Shown in pieces: positions 6,521 through 12,937 of a stretch of DNA of 14,243 nt. The position numbers and the translations under genes were made by a program. Below the pieces are notes generated by a model. That model made no database searches. It was not told the origin of the DNA and saw only the letters and a program-made list of their open reading frames with translations. Source of the DNA: Dehalococcoidia bacterium (lineage in GTDB: Bacteria; Chloroflexota; Dehalococcoidia; SM23-28-2); the NCBI GenBank assembly GCA_022866185.1, contig JALHUG010000065.1, positions 1-14,243 of the forward strand, written 5' to 3'. The number at the start of each line of letters is the position of its first letter. The first letter of the stretch is position 1.

Positions 6521-6727
6521 GTGGCACCACTGCCCAAGAAGAAGTATCCCAAAGCACGACAACGACAGCGGCGCAGCCATATCATACTGAACCTGCCCCA
6601 TCTGGTGCCCTGCCCTCAGTGTCGCACCCTACGCCTGCCTCATCGGGCTTGCCCCGTCTGTGGCACCTACCGCGGACGAACGGTGCTGAAGGTAGAGGAG
6701 CCGCACCGCCTGCCTGGCCAGCGCTAG
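6521..6727 (+). CDS. rpmF: 50S ribosomal protein L32
   Basis: A 68-residue L32. The basic N-terminus APLPKKKYPKARQRQRRSH is followed by a zinc ribbon CPQC (31-34) and CPVC (44-47) with the conserved HRACPVCGTYRGR segment. It is thus the cysteine-containing, zinc-binding form of the protein. It starts with GTG at 6521, with AGGAG 7 bases upstream lying inside the end of yceD. Confidence 0.96.
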   Translation: MAPLPKKKYPKARQRQRRSHIILNLPHLVPCPQCRTLRLPHRACPVCGTYRGRTVLKVEEPHRLPGQR

Positions 6728-6750
6728 CCTTTCCCGCCCTCGCCGCTTTC

Positions 6751-6759
6751 TGCTATACT
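6751..6759 (+). promoter_or_regulatory. Extended -10 promoter upstream of fabD
   Basis: TGC followed by TATACT (6754-6759) forms an extended -10. The -35 region is poor (TTCCCG, 17 bases upstream), which extended -10 promoters tolerate. The start would be near 6766, some 40 bases before fabD. Transcription may also continue from yceD-rpmF, since the gap is only 80 bases and shows no terminator. Confidence 0.5.
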
Positions 6760-6807
6760 TCGCCTGTCCTGCCTGCTGCCCAGCGGACAGGACCTGGGGT
6801 GATAGCG

Positions 6808-7785
6808 ATGGTGTCTCGTCCTTGCCCTGGGAAGGGCAGAGCCAGCGCCCAAGCCTGGGTCTTCCCCGGCCAGGGCTCGCAGCAGGTGGGAATGGGCCTC
6901 GACCTGTACCAGACCTTTCCCGCGGCTCGCCGCCTATTCCAGGAAGCCGATGAAGCGCTTGACCTGCCCATCAGCCGTCTCTGCTTTGAGGGGCCCGAGG
7001 AGACCCTTCGTCAGACAGTCAATGCCCAGCCAGCGATCATGACCGTCAGCCTGGCCTGTCTTGAGGCCGCCCTGGCCGCGGGCTGCCTCCAGGAACGCCC
7101 AGCCGCCTTCATGGCCGGCCACAGCCTGGGCGAGTACACCGCCCTGGTGGCCGCCAGTGCGCTGACCTTCCCCGACGGCCTACGCCTAGTTCGAGAGCGC
7201 GGCCGCCTGATGCAGGAGGCAAGCGAGCGAGTCCCCGGGACCATGGCCGCGATCATCGGCCTGCCAGAGGACAAAGTGACCGAGCTGTGCGACCAGACGC
7301 GGGCCGAGGTCTGCAACCTGAACTCGCCTGGACAAGCGGTCATCGGCGGCACTCACGAGGCGGTCGCGCGCGCCATAGAGGAGGCCAAAACCCGCGGAGC
7401 CCGCCATGCCATTCGCCTCAACGTCAGCGGCGCCTTCCACACCTCCCTCATGCGGCCGGCCGCCGAGGGTATGGCCGAGGCCGTCGCCCGCACGCCCTTC
7501 GCCGACGCCCAGGTGCCCATCGTCGCCAACAGCACCGCGCAGGCGATAACCACCGCCGAGGCCATCAGACGCGAGCTCCTCGAGCAGTTCCGCCGGCCCG
7601 TCCTGTGGCAGCGCTCGGTGGAGTACATGATCGAGAACGGCGTCACCACCTTCGTGGAGATAGGACCGGGGCGCGTCCTCACCGCCCTCATTCACCGCAT
7701 CGATGGCAGCGTCGATACGAAAAACATCGGCGACGTCCCCTCCATTCGCCGGGAGGCTGAATCTGGTGATCGACCTGACGGGTAG
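6808..7785 (+). CDS. fabD: Malonyl-CoA-acyl carrier protein transacylase FabD
   Basis: A 325-residue acyltransferase that moves malonyl groups from CoA to ACP for fatty-acid elongation. Catalytic features are complete: VFPGQGSQ (18-25), the nucleophile in GHSLGEY (S106), the carboxylate-binding Arg in RERGRLMQ (R131), and the catalytic His in GAFHTSLM (H211). The C-terminal V-E-I-G-P-G-R-V-L segment is also typical. The ATG at 6808 has GGGGTGA about 6 bases upstream; it yields roughly 13 more N-terminal residues than E. coli FabD before the FPGQGSQ strand. The last 20 bases overlap fabG. A trans-acting role in another synthase is unlikely given acpP and fabG nearby. Confidence 0.96.
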   Translation: MVSRPCPGKGRASAQAWVFPGQGSQQVGMGLDLYQTFPAARRLFQEADEALDLPISRLCFEGPEETLRQTVNAQPAIMTVSLACLEAALAAGCLQERPAAFMAGHSLGEYTALVAASALTFPDGLRLVRERGRLMQEASERVPGTMAAIIGLPEDKVTELCDQTRAEVCNLNSPGQAVIGGTHEAVARAIEEAKTRGARHAIRLNVSGAFHTSLMRPAAEGMAEAVARTPFADAQVPIVANSTAQAITTAEAIRRELLEQFRRPVLWQRSVEYMIENGVTTFVEIGPGRVLTALIHRIDGSVDTKNIGDVPSIRREAESGDRPDG

Positions 7786-8512
7786 AGTGGCCCTCGTGAC
7801 CGGCGCTTCCCGCGGCATCGGCCGGGCAGCGGCCATCAAGCTGGCCGAGTGCGGCGCCAAGATAGTGATAAACTACAACCACAGCGCCGCCGAGGCGGAA
7901 AAGGTGGCCGAACAGATCCGCAGCAAGAGTGGCCAATGCCTGACGGTGCAGGGCGATGTCACGCTGGCCGCCGATGTGGAGCGAGTCTTCCAGGCCGCAC
8001 AGCAAGGCTTCGGCACAGTCGATGTGCTGGTGAACAACGCCGGCATCAATCGCGATACGCTGATACTGCGCATGTCTGAGAAGGACTGGGACGAGGTTAT
8101 GAACACCGACCTGCGAGCGGCCTTCCTCTGCACCAAGGCCGCTCTACGCCCCATGATGCGCCAGCGCTGGGGGCGGGTCATCAACATCAGCAGCCTGGCA
8201 GGGCTTCTGGGCAACGCCGGCCAGGCCAACTACTCGGCGGCCAAGGCTGGCCTCATTGGCCTGACCAAGGCCGTAGCCCGCGAGATGGGCTCGCGCGGCA
8301 TCACCGTGAACGCCCTCGCCCCCGGCTTCATCGAGACGGACATGACCAAGGACCTGCCGCAATCGCTGAAGGAGGAGGCCCTCCAGCGCATCGTCCTGGG
8401 GCGTCCAGGGAGGCCGGAGGATGTGGCTGGAGCGGTGGCCTTCCTGGCCTCCGATGAGGCATCCTACATTACAGGTCAGGTGCTGGCCGTGGACGGCGGC
8501 CTGGGGATGTAG
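7766..8512 (+). CDS. fabG: 3-oxoacyl-[acyl-carrier-protein] reductase FabG
   Basis: A 248-residue short-chain dehydrogenase that reduces 3-oxoacyl-ACP with NADPH. Visible are the cofactor loop TGASRGIG (12-19), NNAG (90-93), catalytic S143 in INISSLAG, Y156 and K160 in YSAAK, and the C-terminal ITGQVLAVDGG. The GTG start at 7766 was chosen because GGGAGG lies about 9 bases upstream and the protein then begins MIDLTGRVALVTG, the usual FabG start; the frame stays open upstream only because it runs within fabD. The 20-base overlap implies translational coupling to fabD. Confidence 0.95.
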   Translation: MIDLTGRVALVTGASRGIGRAAAIKLAECGAKIVINYNHSAAEAEKVAEQIRSKSGQCLTVQGDVTLAADVERVFQAAQQGFGTVDVLVNNAGINRDTLILRMSEKDWDEVMNTDLRAAFLCTKAALRPMMRQRWGRVINISSLAGLLGNAGQANYSAAKAGLIGLTKAVAREMGSRGITVNALAPGFIETDMTKDLPQSLKEEALQRIVLGRPGRPEDVAGAVAFLASDEASYITGQVLAVDGGLGM

Positions 8513-8515
8513 CCC

Positions 8516-8926
8516 ATGGCAGGCAAGAGGCGCAAGGCACGCATCATCGCCCTCAAGGCCCTCTATGAGTTGGACAGCGTGGGCCACAAGCCGCAGGAGA
8601 GCCTCTCCCGCCTTCTGGAGGATAGCTCCGCTGCTGTCGATGTGGCCGCCTTCGCCCAGGAGCTAGTGGCGGGCGTGCTAGACCATCAGCAGGAGATCGA
8701 CGAGGTAATTCGTCAGAAGGCGCCGGCCTGGCCCCTAGAGCAGGTAGCAGTCGTTGACCGCAACATTCTCAGGCTTGCCATCTATGAAATCTTGATTGAT
8801 AATAGGGTGCCGGTGCGAGCTGCCATTAATGAGGCTGTGGAGCTCGCCAAATCCTTCGGCGGAGAAAGCTCCCCCAAATTTGTTAACGGCGTCTTGGGCT
8901 CGGTGAGCCTCATGCAGACTAGTTAA
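8516..8926 (+). CDS. nusB: Transcription antitermination factor NusB
   Basis: A 136-residue all-helical NusB. It binds BoxA RNA with S10 (NusE) and supports rRNA antitermination. Visible family features are the N-terminal RRKARIIALKALYELD helix and the C-terminal run VDRNILRLAIYEI, then VPVRAAINEAVELAKSFG and FVNGVLGSV, the most conserved part of the family. The ATG at 8516 lies 3 bases after the fabG stop. Its place between fabG and acpP is unusual for a fatty-acid cluster and groups it with growth-rate genes such as rpmF. Confidence 0.95.
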   Translation: MAGKRRKARIIALKALYELDSVGHKPQESLSRLLEDSSAAVDVAAFAQELVAGVLDHQQEIDEVIRQKAPAWPLEQVAVVDRNILRLAIYEILIDNRVPVRAAINEAVELAKSFGGESSPKFVNGVLGSVSLMQTS

Positions 8927-8949
8927 CGGGCAGTACCAGGAGGTGAGTC

Positions 8950-9219
8950 GTGGCCACTATCTTCGAAAGAGTGCGAAAAATCATCGTTGAACAGTTGGGC
9001 GTCGACGAGGGCAATATAACCCCTAAGACCTCCTTTGTGGAGGACCTCAACGCCGACTCCCTGGACCTAGTGGAGCTTATCATGTCCCTGGAGGAGGAGT
9101 TCGGCCAGGGGAGCCAATCCTTCGAGATCTCCGACGAGGACGCCGAGAAGATCGTCACCGTTCAGGATGCCGTGAGCTACATCACGGAGCACGGCATCGC
9201 TGAGGACGAGACCGACTAA
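8950..9219 (+). CDS. acpP: Acyl carrier protein
   Basis: An 89-residue acidic protein that carries growing acyl chains on a phosphopantetheine arm. The attachment serine is S37 in LNADSLDLVELIM. The start is GTG at 8950 with a near-perfect AGGAGGTGA just upstream, in keeping with high expression. Compared with the common LEEEFG-x-x-I-P-DEDAEKI pattern, about five residues (Q-G-S-Q-S) are added in the loop after LEEEFG before FEISDEDAEKI, and the C-terminus is long and acidic (HGIAEDETD). It is the last gene of the fab cluster here. Confidence 0.96.
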   Translation: MATIFERVRKIIVEQLGVDEGNITPKTSFVEDLNADSLDLVELIMSLEEEFGQGSQSFEISDEDAEKIVTVQDAVSYITEHGIAEDETD

Positions 9220-9291
9220 CCACGACCAGCCCCACCGAGCTGCTGCAAATCCGCCTCGGGGGCCAGGGCCGCGTCTGGCTCCCTCTTCGTA

Positions 9292-9306
9292 TATAATGAT
9301 TATACT
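9292..9306 (+). promoter_or_regulatory. Promoter region of the tat genes
   Basis: A perfect TATAAT (9292-9297) is followed by TATACT (9301-9306). Together TATAAT-G-ATTATA (9292-9304) is a 13-base perfect palindrome, so a -10 exists on either strand. No good -35 box was found at normal spacing, so an activator or another sigma factor may be needed. It lies 35-50 bases before the tat start and is the only strongly AT-rich patch between acpP and tat. Confidence 0.5.
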
Positions 9307-9340
9307 GTTAGATTATTTTGCCTGAAGCGGCGGCGAGAGC

Positions 9341-9523
9341 ATGAACTTCTTTGACATTGGCACGCCTGAGCTCATCCTCATCTTGGTGCTGGCTGTCATC
9401 GTGATCGGCCCCCAGCGCCTTCCCGAGCTGGCTGCCCAGCTCGCTCGTCTCGTGCGCCAGGCCCGCCGTTACGCTGGCCAGATCACCGGCCAGCTCAGGC
9501 AGGAGCTGGGCGAACTCAGCTAG
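9341..9523 (+). CDS. tatB: Sec-independent translocase TatB/TatA-like protein, truncated by an in-frame TAG
   Basis: Sixty codons encode the membrane and amphipathic helices of a Tat translocase subunit. The sequence begins MNFFDIGTPELILILVL, with a short periplasmic N-terminus, a transmembrane helix about 9-22, the GPQRLPEL hinge and an amphipathic helix to about residue 50. The D-I-G-x-x-E-L start and G-P-Q-R-L-P hinge match E. coli TatB more closely than TatA, which usually has FGxxKLP. Translation stops at TAG 9521-9523, in the middle of what reads as a continuous charged helix. A 60-residue product could still act as a minimal TatA, since the truncated part is the least essential. The ribosome-binding site is weak (GGCGAGAGC before the ATG at 9341). 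tatC lies downstream in the same frame. Confidence 0.8.
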   Translation: MNFFDIGTPELILILVLAVIVIGPQRLPELAAQLARLVRQARRYAGQITGQLRQELGELS

Positions 9524-9724
9524 GACTATGAAGAGCTGCGACAGGAGGTGCAAAAGCTTCGAGAGGAGCTGCGCCAGCAGACCAGGCCCCTTCAGGCAGA
9601 GCTACACGCCGCCAAAGCCGACCTCGACGCAGCCCACGAGTCCGTGGAGAAGGCCACCGCCAGGGAAGAGCAGCCCCAGGAGACAGCCAAGCCACCCTCC
9701 CACGGGAAGGCCGACACCCTCTGA
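9524..9724 (+). pseudogene. In-frame TatB C-terminal tail cut off by TAG, or readthrough extension
   Basis: Immediately after the TAG at 9521 the same frame continues for 66 codons to TGA 9722-9724. It reads DYEELRQEVQKLREELRQQ, then a Glu/Ala/Lys-rich coiled coil, and ends SHGKADTL. Charge pattern and codon use match a normal TatB tail, and replacing TAG by CAG would give an uninterrupted 127-residue TatB. No convincing independent start is present: an in-frame GTG near 9548 has GGAG directly against it. This is therefore a severed tail, or a readthrough extension giving short and long forms. After the TGA, another 31 codons of the same frame lead to the tatC ATG; no other gene is seen in 9725-9817. 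Confidence 0.7.
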
Positions 9725-9817
9725 TCCCACCCCTTCATCTCAATCCTGAGCGCCAGACCCATCACCACCGAGGAGCCCTCCAAGGAGCCCGAAGACGAGG
9801 CCAAGGGCGGGAAATAC

Positions 9818-10540
9818 ATGACACTAATAGACCACCTCCAGGAGCTCCGCTACCGCCTCGTCGTCTCGGCTCTCTCCGTCGTGGTCACCACTGGCGTCTG
9901 CCTCTACTTCGCTGGTCGCATCCTCCAATTCCTCCTGGAGCCCGCCCGCGACCGCAGCTCGGCCTTCGAGGCCATATTCACCGAACCGATGGAGGGCCTG
10001 CTTGCCCACTTCCGCATCGCCCTCATGGGTGGCATCACCTTGGCCATGCCCATGCTCATCTACCAGACGCTGATGTTCGTCACCCCGGCCCTGACCAGTA
10101 AGGAGAAGCGCTGGGTCTACTCCATCGTCCTGAGTGCCAGCCTGGCCTTTGCCGCCGGAGTGGCCTTCGCCTTCTACGTCGCCCTGCCGCCAGCTCTGGG
10201 CTTCCTGCTGAATTACCCAGAGGACGTCGCCAGGCCCATGATCAGGATCGGCAGCTACGTCGACTTCGTGACCCGCCTTCTGTTCTGGACGGGCATCGTC
10301 TTCGAGACGCCTCTGCTGATCATGGGCCTGGCCCGCTTCGGCGTGGTCAACTCCCGCCAGCTTCTGCGCTTCTGGCGCTATGCCATCGTCGGGGCCTTCG
10401 TCATAGCGGCCATCGTCACCCCCAGCGTCGACCCCCTCACCTGCTCGCTGGTGGCCGGCCCGATCATCGTCCTCTACGGCATCGGTGTTGTCCTGGCCCG
10501 CCTGGTGGAACCACGGCGGGGGGTAGCCAACCGCATTTGA
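9818..10540 (+). CDS. tatC: Sec-independent protein translocase protein TatC
   Basis: A 240-residue multispanning membrane protein, the receptor for twin-arginine signal peptides. It starts MTLIDHLQELRYRL, the conserved cytoplasmic N-terminal motif, and shows about six hydrophobic segments. Other marks are the first periplasmic loop region with ITLAMPMLIYQTLMFVTPAL and the K-E-K-R stretch that corresponds to the signal-binding P-x-L-x-x-x-E-x-R region, and the GIVFETPLL segment in the fourth helix. The ATG at 9818 has only a weak GGGCGGG ribosome-binding site. Upstream in-frame codons are acidic and TatC-like (TTEEPSKEPEDEAKGGKY), so the true start could lie further up, for example at CTG 9746. 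No ATG, GTG or TTG exists between the preceding in-frame TGA (9722) and 9818. Confidence 0.93.
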   Translation: MTLIDHLQELRYRLVVSALSVVVTTGVCLYFAGRILQFLLEPARDRSSAFEAIFTEPMEGLLAHFRIALMGGITLAMPMLIYQTLMFVTPALTSKEKRWVYSIVLSASLAFAAGVAFAFYVALPPALGFLLNYPEDVARPMIRIGSYVDFVTRLLFWTGIVFETPLLIMGLARFGVVNSRQLLRFWRYAIVGAFVIAAIVTPSVDPLTCSLVAGPIIVLYGIGVVLARLVEPRRGVANRI

Positions 10541-10565
10541 CGCCCTTGCCCCTTCGTGCTAATAT
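10537..10565 (+). promoter_or_regulatory. Strong promoter for udg-rnj, overlapping the tatC stop codon
   Basis: TTGACG (10537-10542) and TAATAT (10560-10565) are spaced by exactly 17 bases, and TGC directly before the -10 adds an extended -10. The -35 box includes the tatC TGA stop. Transcription would start near 10572, leaving a leader of about 80 bases before the glycosylase gene. Confidence 0.7.
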
Positions 10566-10586
10566 CAGGCGAAAGGTTGTTCTTGG

Positions 10587-10606
10587 CCGCTCCCTTAGGG
10601 GTGCGG
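10587..10606 (+). promoter_or_regulatory. Leader hairpin upstream of the uracil-DNA glycosylase gene
   Basis: CCGC-T-CCC pairs with GGG-T-GCGG around a TTAG loop: seven pairs and one T/T mismatch. It is followed by an AT-rich stretch (ACAATTCTGTATTT) but no true T-run. It could end tatC transcripts partially or act as an attenuator or stability element in the 80-base leader. GAGGAG at 10621 lies 25 bases before the ATG, too far to serve it. A second promoter (TTGGCC 10583-10588, GACAAT 10606-10611) may also overlap. Confidence 0.35.
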
Positions 10607-10651
10607 ACAATTCTGTATTTGAGGAGTGCTTTACCGTTTACGGCTTAGAAA

Positions 10652-11251
10652 ATGTCCGCTCTCACGGAGCTCTATGACAACATCGCCGTCTGCCCCGACT
10701 GTGACCTGAGTCGCAGCCGCAATCGGACTGTCCCCGGCGAGGGGCCAGACGACGCCGAGATCATGTTCGTCGGGGAGGCGCCGGGATTCTATGAGGACCA
10801 GCAGGGCCGCCCCTTCGTCGGCGCCGCCGGTCGCTTCCTGGAAGAGCTGCTAACCTCCATTGGCCTTCGCCGCGACCAGGTCTACATCGCCAACGTCATC
10901 AAGTGCCGCCCGCCCGACAATCGCGACCCCTTGCCCAAAGAGATCGAGGCCTGTCGCAAGTGGCTGGAGTGCCAGATCGATCTGATCAAACCCAAGATTA
11001 TCGTCCCTCTGGGGCGCTTCTCCCTGGCCTGGTTCTCCCCCAATGACCCCATCGGCCGGGTGCACGGCCAGGCCAGCTACCGCGATGGCATCTACTATCT
11101 GCCCATGTACCACCCTGCGGCCGCCCTGCACGCCGGCAACATGCGCCGGGCCATAGAGGAAGACTTCCAGAAGCTGCCAGCCACCCTGGAGGAGGCCCGC
11201 AAAGGGCCCAAGGAAGAAGTGCCGGAGCCCGAACAGATGCGCCTTTTCTAG
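10652..11251 (+). CDS. Type-4 (4Fe-4S) uracil-DNA glycosylase
   Basis: A 199-residue family 4 uracil-DNA glycosylase that removes uracil arising from cytosine deamination. The motif-1 region GEAPGFYEDQQGRPFVGAAG (41-60) and motif-2 MYHPAA (152-157) are clear. The four iron-sulfur cysteines are C14, C17, C85 and C101, spaced as in Thermus UDGa. The C-terminus ends P-E-Q-M-R-L-F, a five-residue QMRLF that resembles the bacterial beta-clamp-binding peptide QL(S/D)LF. The ATG at 10652 is preceded in frame by TAG at 10646, so no earlier start is possible, yet no Shine-Dalgarno stands at normal distance. The stop lies 11 bases before rnj, indicating an operon. Confidence 0.93.
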   Translation: MSALTELYDNIAVCPDCDLSRSRNRTVPGEGPDDAEIMFVGEAPGFYEDQQGRPFVGAAGRFLEELLTSIGLRRDQVYIANVIKCRPPDNRDPLPKEIEACRKWLECQIDLIKPKIIVPLGRFSLAWFSPNDPIGRVHGQASYRDGIYYLPMYHPAAALHAGNMRRAIEEDFQKLPATLEEARKGPKEEVPEPEQMRLF

Positions 11252-11262
11252 TTTGGAGAGCT

Positions 11263-12915
11263 ATGACTAAAGACAAACTGCGGATAATACCCCTGGGTGG
11301 TCTGGGAGAGATCGGCAAGAACATGATGGTGATGGAGTTCGCCCAGGACATGATCATCATCGACGCCGGCCTCATGTTCCCCCAGGAGGAGATGCTGGGG
11401 GTCGACCTGGTGATCCCCGACATCTCCTACATCCGCGAGCGGCAAAAGAAGCTGCGAGCCATCATCATCACCCACGGCCATGAGGATCACACCGGCGCCC
11501 TGCCTTATGTCCTGCGCGAGCTGCGGGTGCCCATCTACTGCACCAGGCTCACCCGCGGCCTCATATCGGTCAAGCTCAAGGAGCACAAGCTCCTCAAGGG
11601 GGCCGACCTGCGAACGGTGAGCCCCGGCGAGAAGATTACCCTGGGAGCCTTCCAGGTGGAATTCGTGCGGGTCACCCATAGCATCCCCGACTCTTGCGGC
11701 CTGGCCATTCGCACACCCGTGGGCACCATAGTCCACAGCGGCGACTTCAAGCTGGACCACACGCCGGTGATGGGCGAGCCCACCGACCTGCCCCGTTGGG
11801 CCGAGCTGGGCCACCAAGGCGTCCTCCTGCTCCTGTCAGACTCCACCTACGCCGAGAGCCCTGGCTACACCCCCTCGGAGCAAGTGGTGGGCGAGTCGCT
11901 GGACCGCATCATGGCCACCGCATCCGGACGGGTCATCGTGGCCACCTTCGCCTCCCTCATCTCACGCATACAGCAGGTCATCGACGCCGCCTACCACAAC
12001 GGCCGCCGCGTCTTCGTCACCGGCCGCAGCATGGTGGACAACGTGCAGATGGCGCTGGAGCTAGGCTACCTCACCGTGCCCGAGAATGTACTGACCCCCA
12101 TCGACCAGCTTTCCCGCATGCAGCCACAGAAAGTTGCCATCATGACCACCGGCTCCCAGGGGGAGCCCACCTCTGCCCTAGTGCGCATGGCCAGCCGGGA
12201 CCACCGCCACATCCAGATCGCCCGCGGAGATACGGTGGTCATATCGGCCAGCCCCATCCCAGGCAACGATATGCTCATCAACCGTACCATCGACAACCTC
12301 TGTCGCCTGGGGGCCCAGGTTCTACATACCCGCATCGCCGATGTTCACGTACGCGGGCACGCCGCCCAGGAAGAACTGAAGATGCTCCTGAGCCTGGTGA
12401 ACCCCCGTTTCTTCATCCCTATCCATGGGGAATACCGCCACCTGATGAAACACGCCCTCCTGGCCCAGGCCATGGGCCTGGCCCAGGACAACACCTTCGT
12501 CCTGGAGGACGGCGACATCCTGGAGTTGGACGGCAAGGGCGGCAAAGTGGTCGGTCGGGTGGCGGCCGACCACGTCTACGTGGACGGCCTGGCCGTGGGG
12601 GTGAATCAGGTAGTGCTGCGCGACCGCCGCCGCCTGGCCAGCGACGGCATCATCGTGGTCATCCTGACAGTGGACAAGCACAGCGGCCGGCCGGTGGGCG
12701 AGCCGGATGTAGTGGCCAGGGGATTCATGGACACGGAGGAGGCCGAGGAGATACTGGACAAGGCGCGAAGACAAGTGACACGAGCTCTGAAAGGGACCGA
12801 CCACCACTCCGAGTGGACCGAAGTGAATGCCCGGGTCAGGGATGCGCTCGCCCAATACCTCTATCAGGAGACTCGCACACGGCCGATGATCCTGCCCCTC
12901 ATAGTGGAGGTGTAG
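11263..12915 (+). CDS. rnj: Ribonuclease J
   Basis: A 550-residue metallo-beta-lactamase/beta-CASP nuclease, close in length to B. subtilis RNase J1 (555). RNase J degrades and matures RNA by 5'-3' exonuclease and endonuclease action. The zinc ligands are visible: HGHEDH (71-76), H139 in VTHSIPDS, D161 in HSGDFK and H388 in PIHGEYRHL. HVRGHAAQEEL (362-372) forms the RNA 5'-phosphate-binding motif, and TTGSQGEP (295-302) is another family signature. A C-terminal alpha/beta domain follows to about 550. The ATG at 11263 has GGAGAG about 6 bases upstream. It is co-transcribed with the glycosylase upstream and probably with ftsK downstream, where only 22 bases intervene. Confidence 0.96.
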   Translation: MTKDKLRIIPLGGLGEIGKNMMVMEFAQDMIIIDAGLMFPQEEMLGVDLVIPDISYIRERQKKLRAIIITHGHEDHTGALPYVLRELRVPIYCTRLTRGLISVKLKEHKLLKGADLRTVSPGEKITLGAFQVEFVRVTHSIPDSCGLAIRTPVGTIVHSGDFKLDHTPVMGEPTDLPRWAELGHQGVLLLLSDSTYAESPGYTPSEQVVGESLDRIMATASGRVIVATFASLISRIQQVIDAAYHNGRRVFVTGRSMVDNVQMALELGYLTVPENVLTPIDQLSRMQPQKVAIMTTGSQGEPTSALVRMASRDHRHIQIARGDTVVISASPIPGNDMLINRTIDNLCRLGAQVLHTRIADVHVRGHAAQEELKMLLSLVNPRFFIPIHGEYRHLMKHALLAQAMGLAQDNTFVLEDGDILELDGKGGKVVGRVAADHVYVDGLAVGVNQVVLRDRRRLASDGIIVVILTVDKHSGRPVGEPDVVARGFMDTEEAEEILDKARRQVTRALKGTDHHSEWTEVNARVRDALAQYLYQETRTRPMILPLIVEV

Positions 12916-12934
12916 GGAAGGGAAGGGAAGGGAA
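12915..12934 (+). repeat. Four GGGAA tandem repeats (G-quadruplex motif) at the rnj/ftsK junction
   Basis: Four perfect copies of GGGAA run from the last base of the RNase J stop codon to 3 bases before the ftsK ATG. The pattern G3-N2-G3-N2-G3-N2-G3 (12915-12932) is a canonical G-quadruplex motif on the coding strand, so it would also exist in the mRNA. The same purine tract is the only possible ribosome-binding site for ftsK. A tandem pentamer can also gain or lose units by slippage. Confidence 0.8.
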
Positions 12935-12937
12935 GGC

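Noticed and set aside
9231..9262. Hairpin after acpP (CCGAG with CTCGG) as an intrinsic terminator
   Set aside because: Large 15-base loop, a bulge in the stem, and no T-run after it.
9521..9523. Genome-wide reassignment of TAG to an amino acid
   Set aside because: At least eight genes in the window end naturally at TAG with the expected family lengths.
9722..9724. In-frame TGA before tatC as a selenocysteine codon, given selA in the window
   Set aside because: The Tat tail has no redox motif and no SECIS-like hairpin is visible just downstream; Tat proteins are not known selenoproteins.
10619..10648. Nine-codon leader peptide starting at TTG before udg
   Set aside because: Very short, rare start codon, no regulatory codon run, and its ribosome-binding sequence overlaps its own start.
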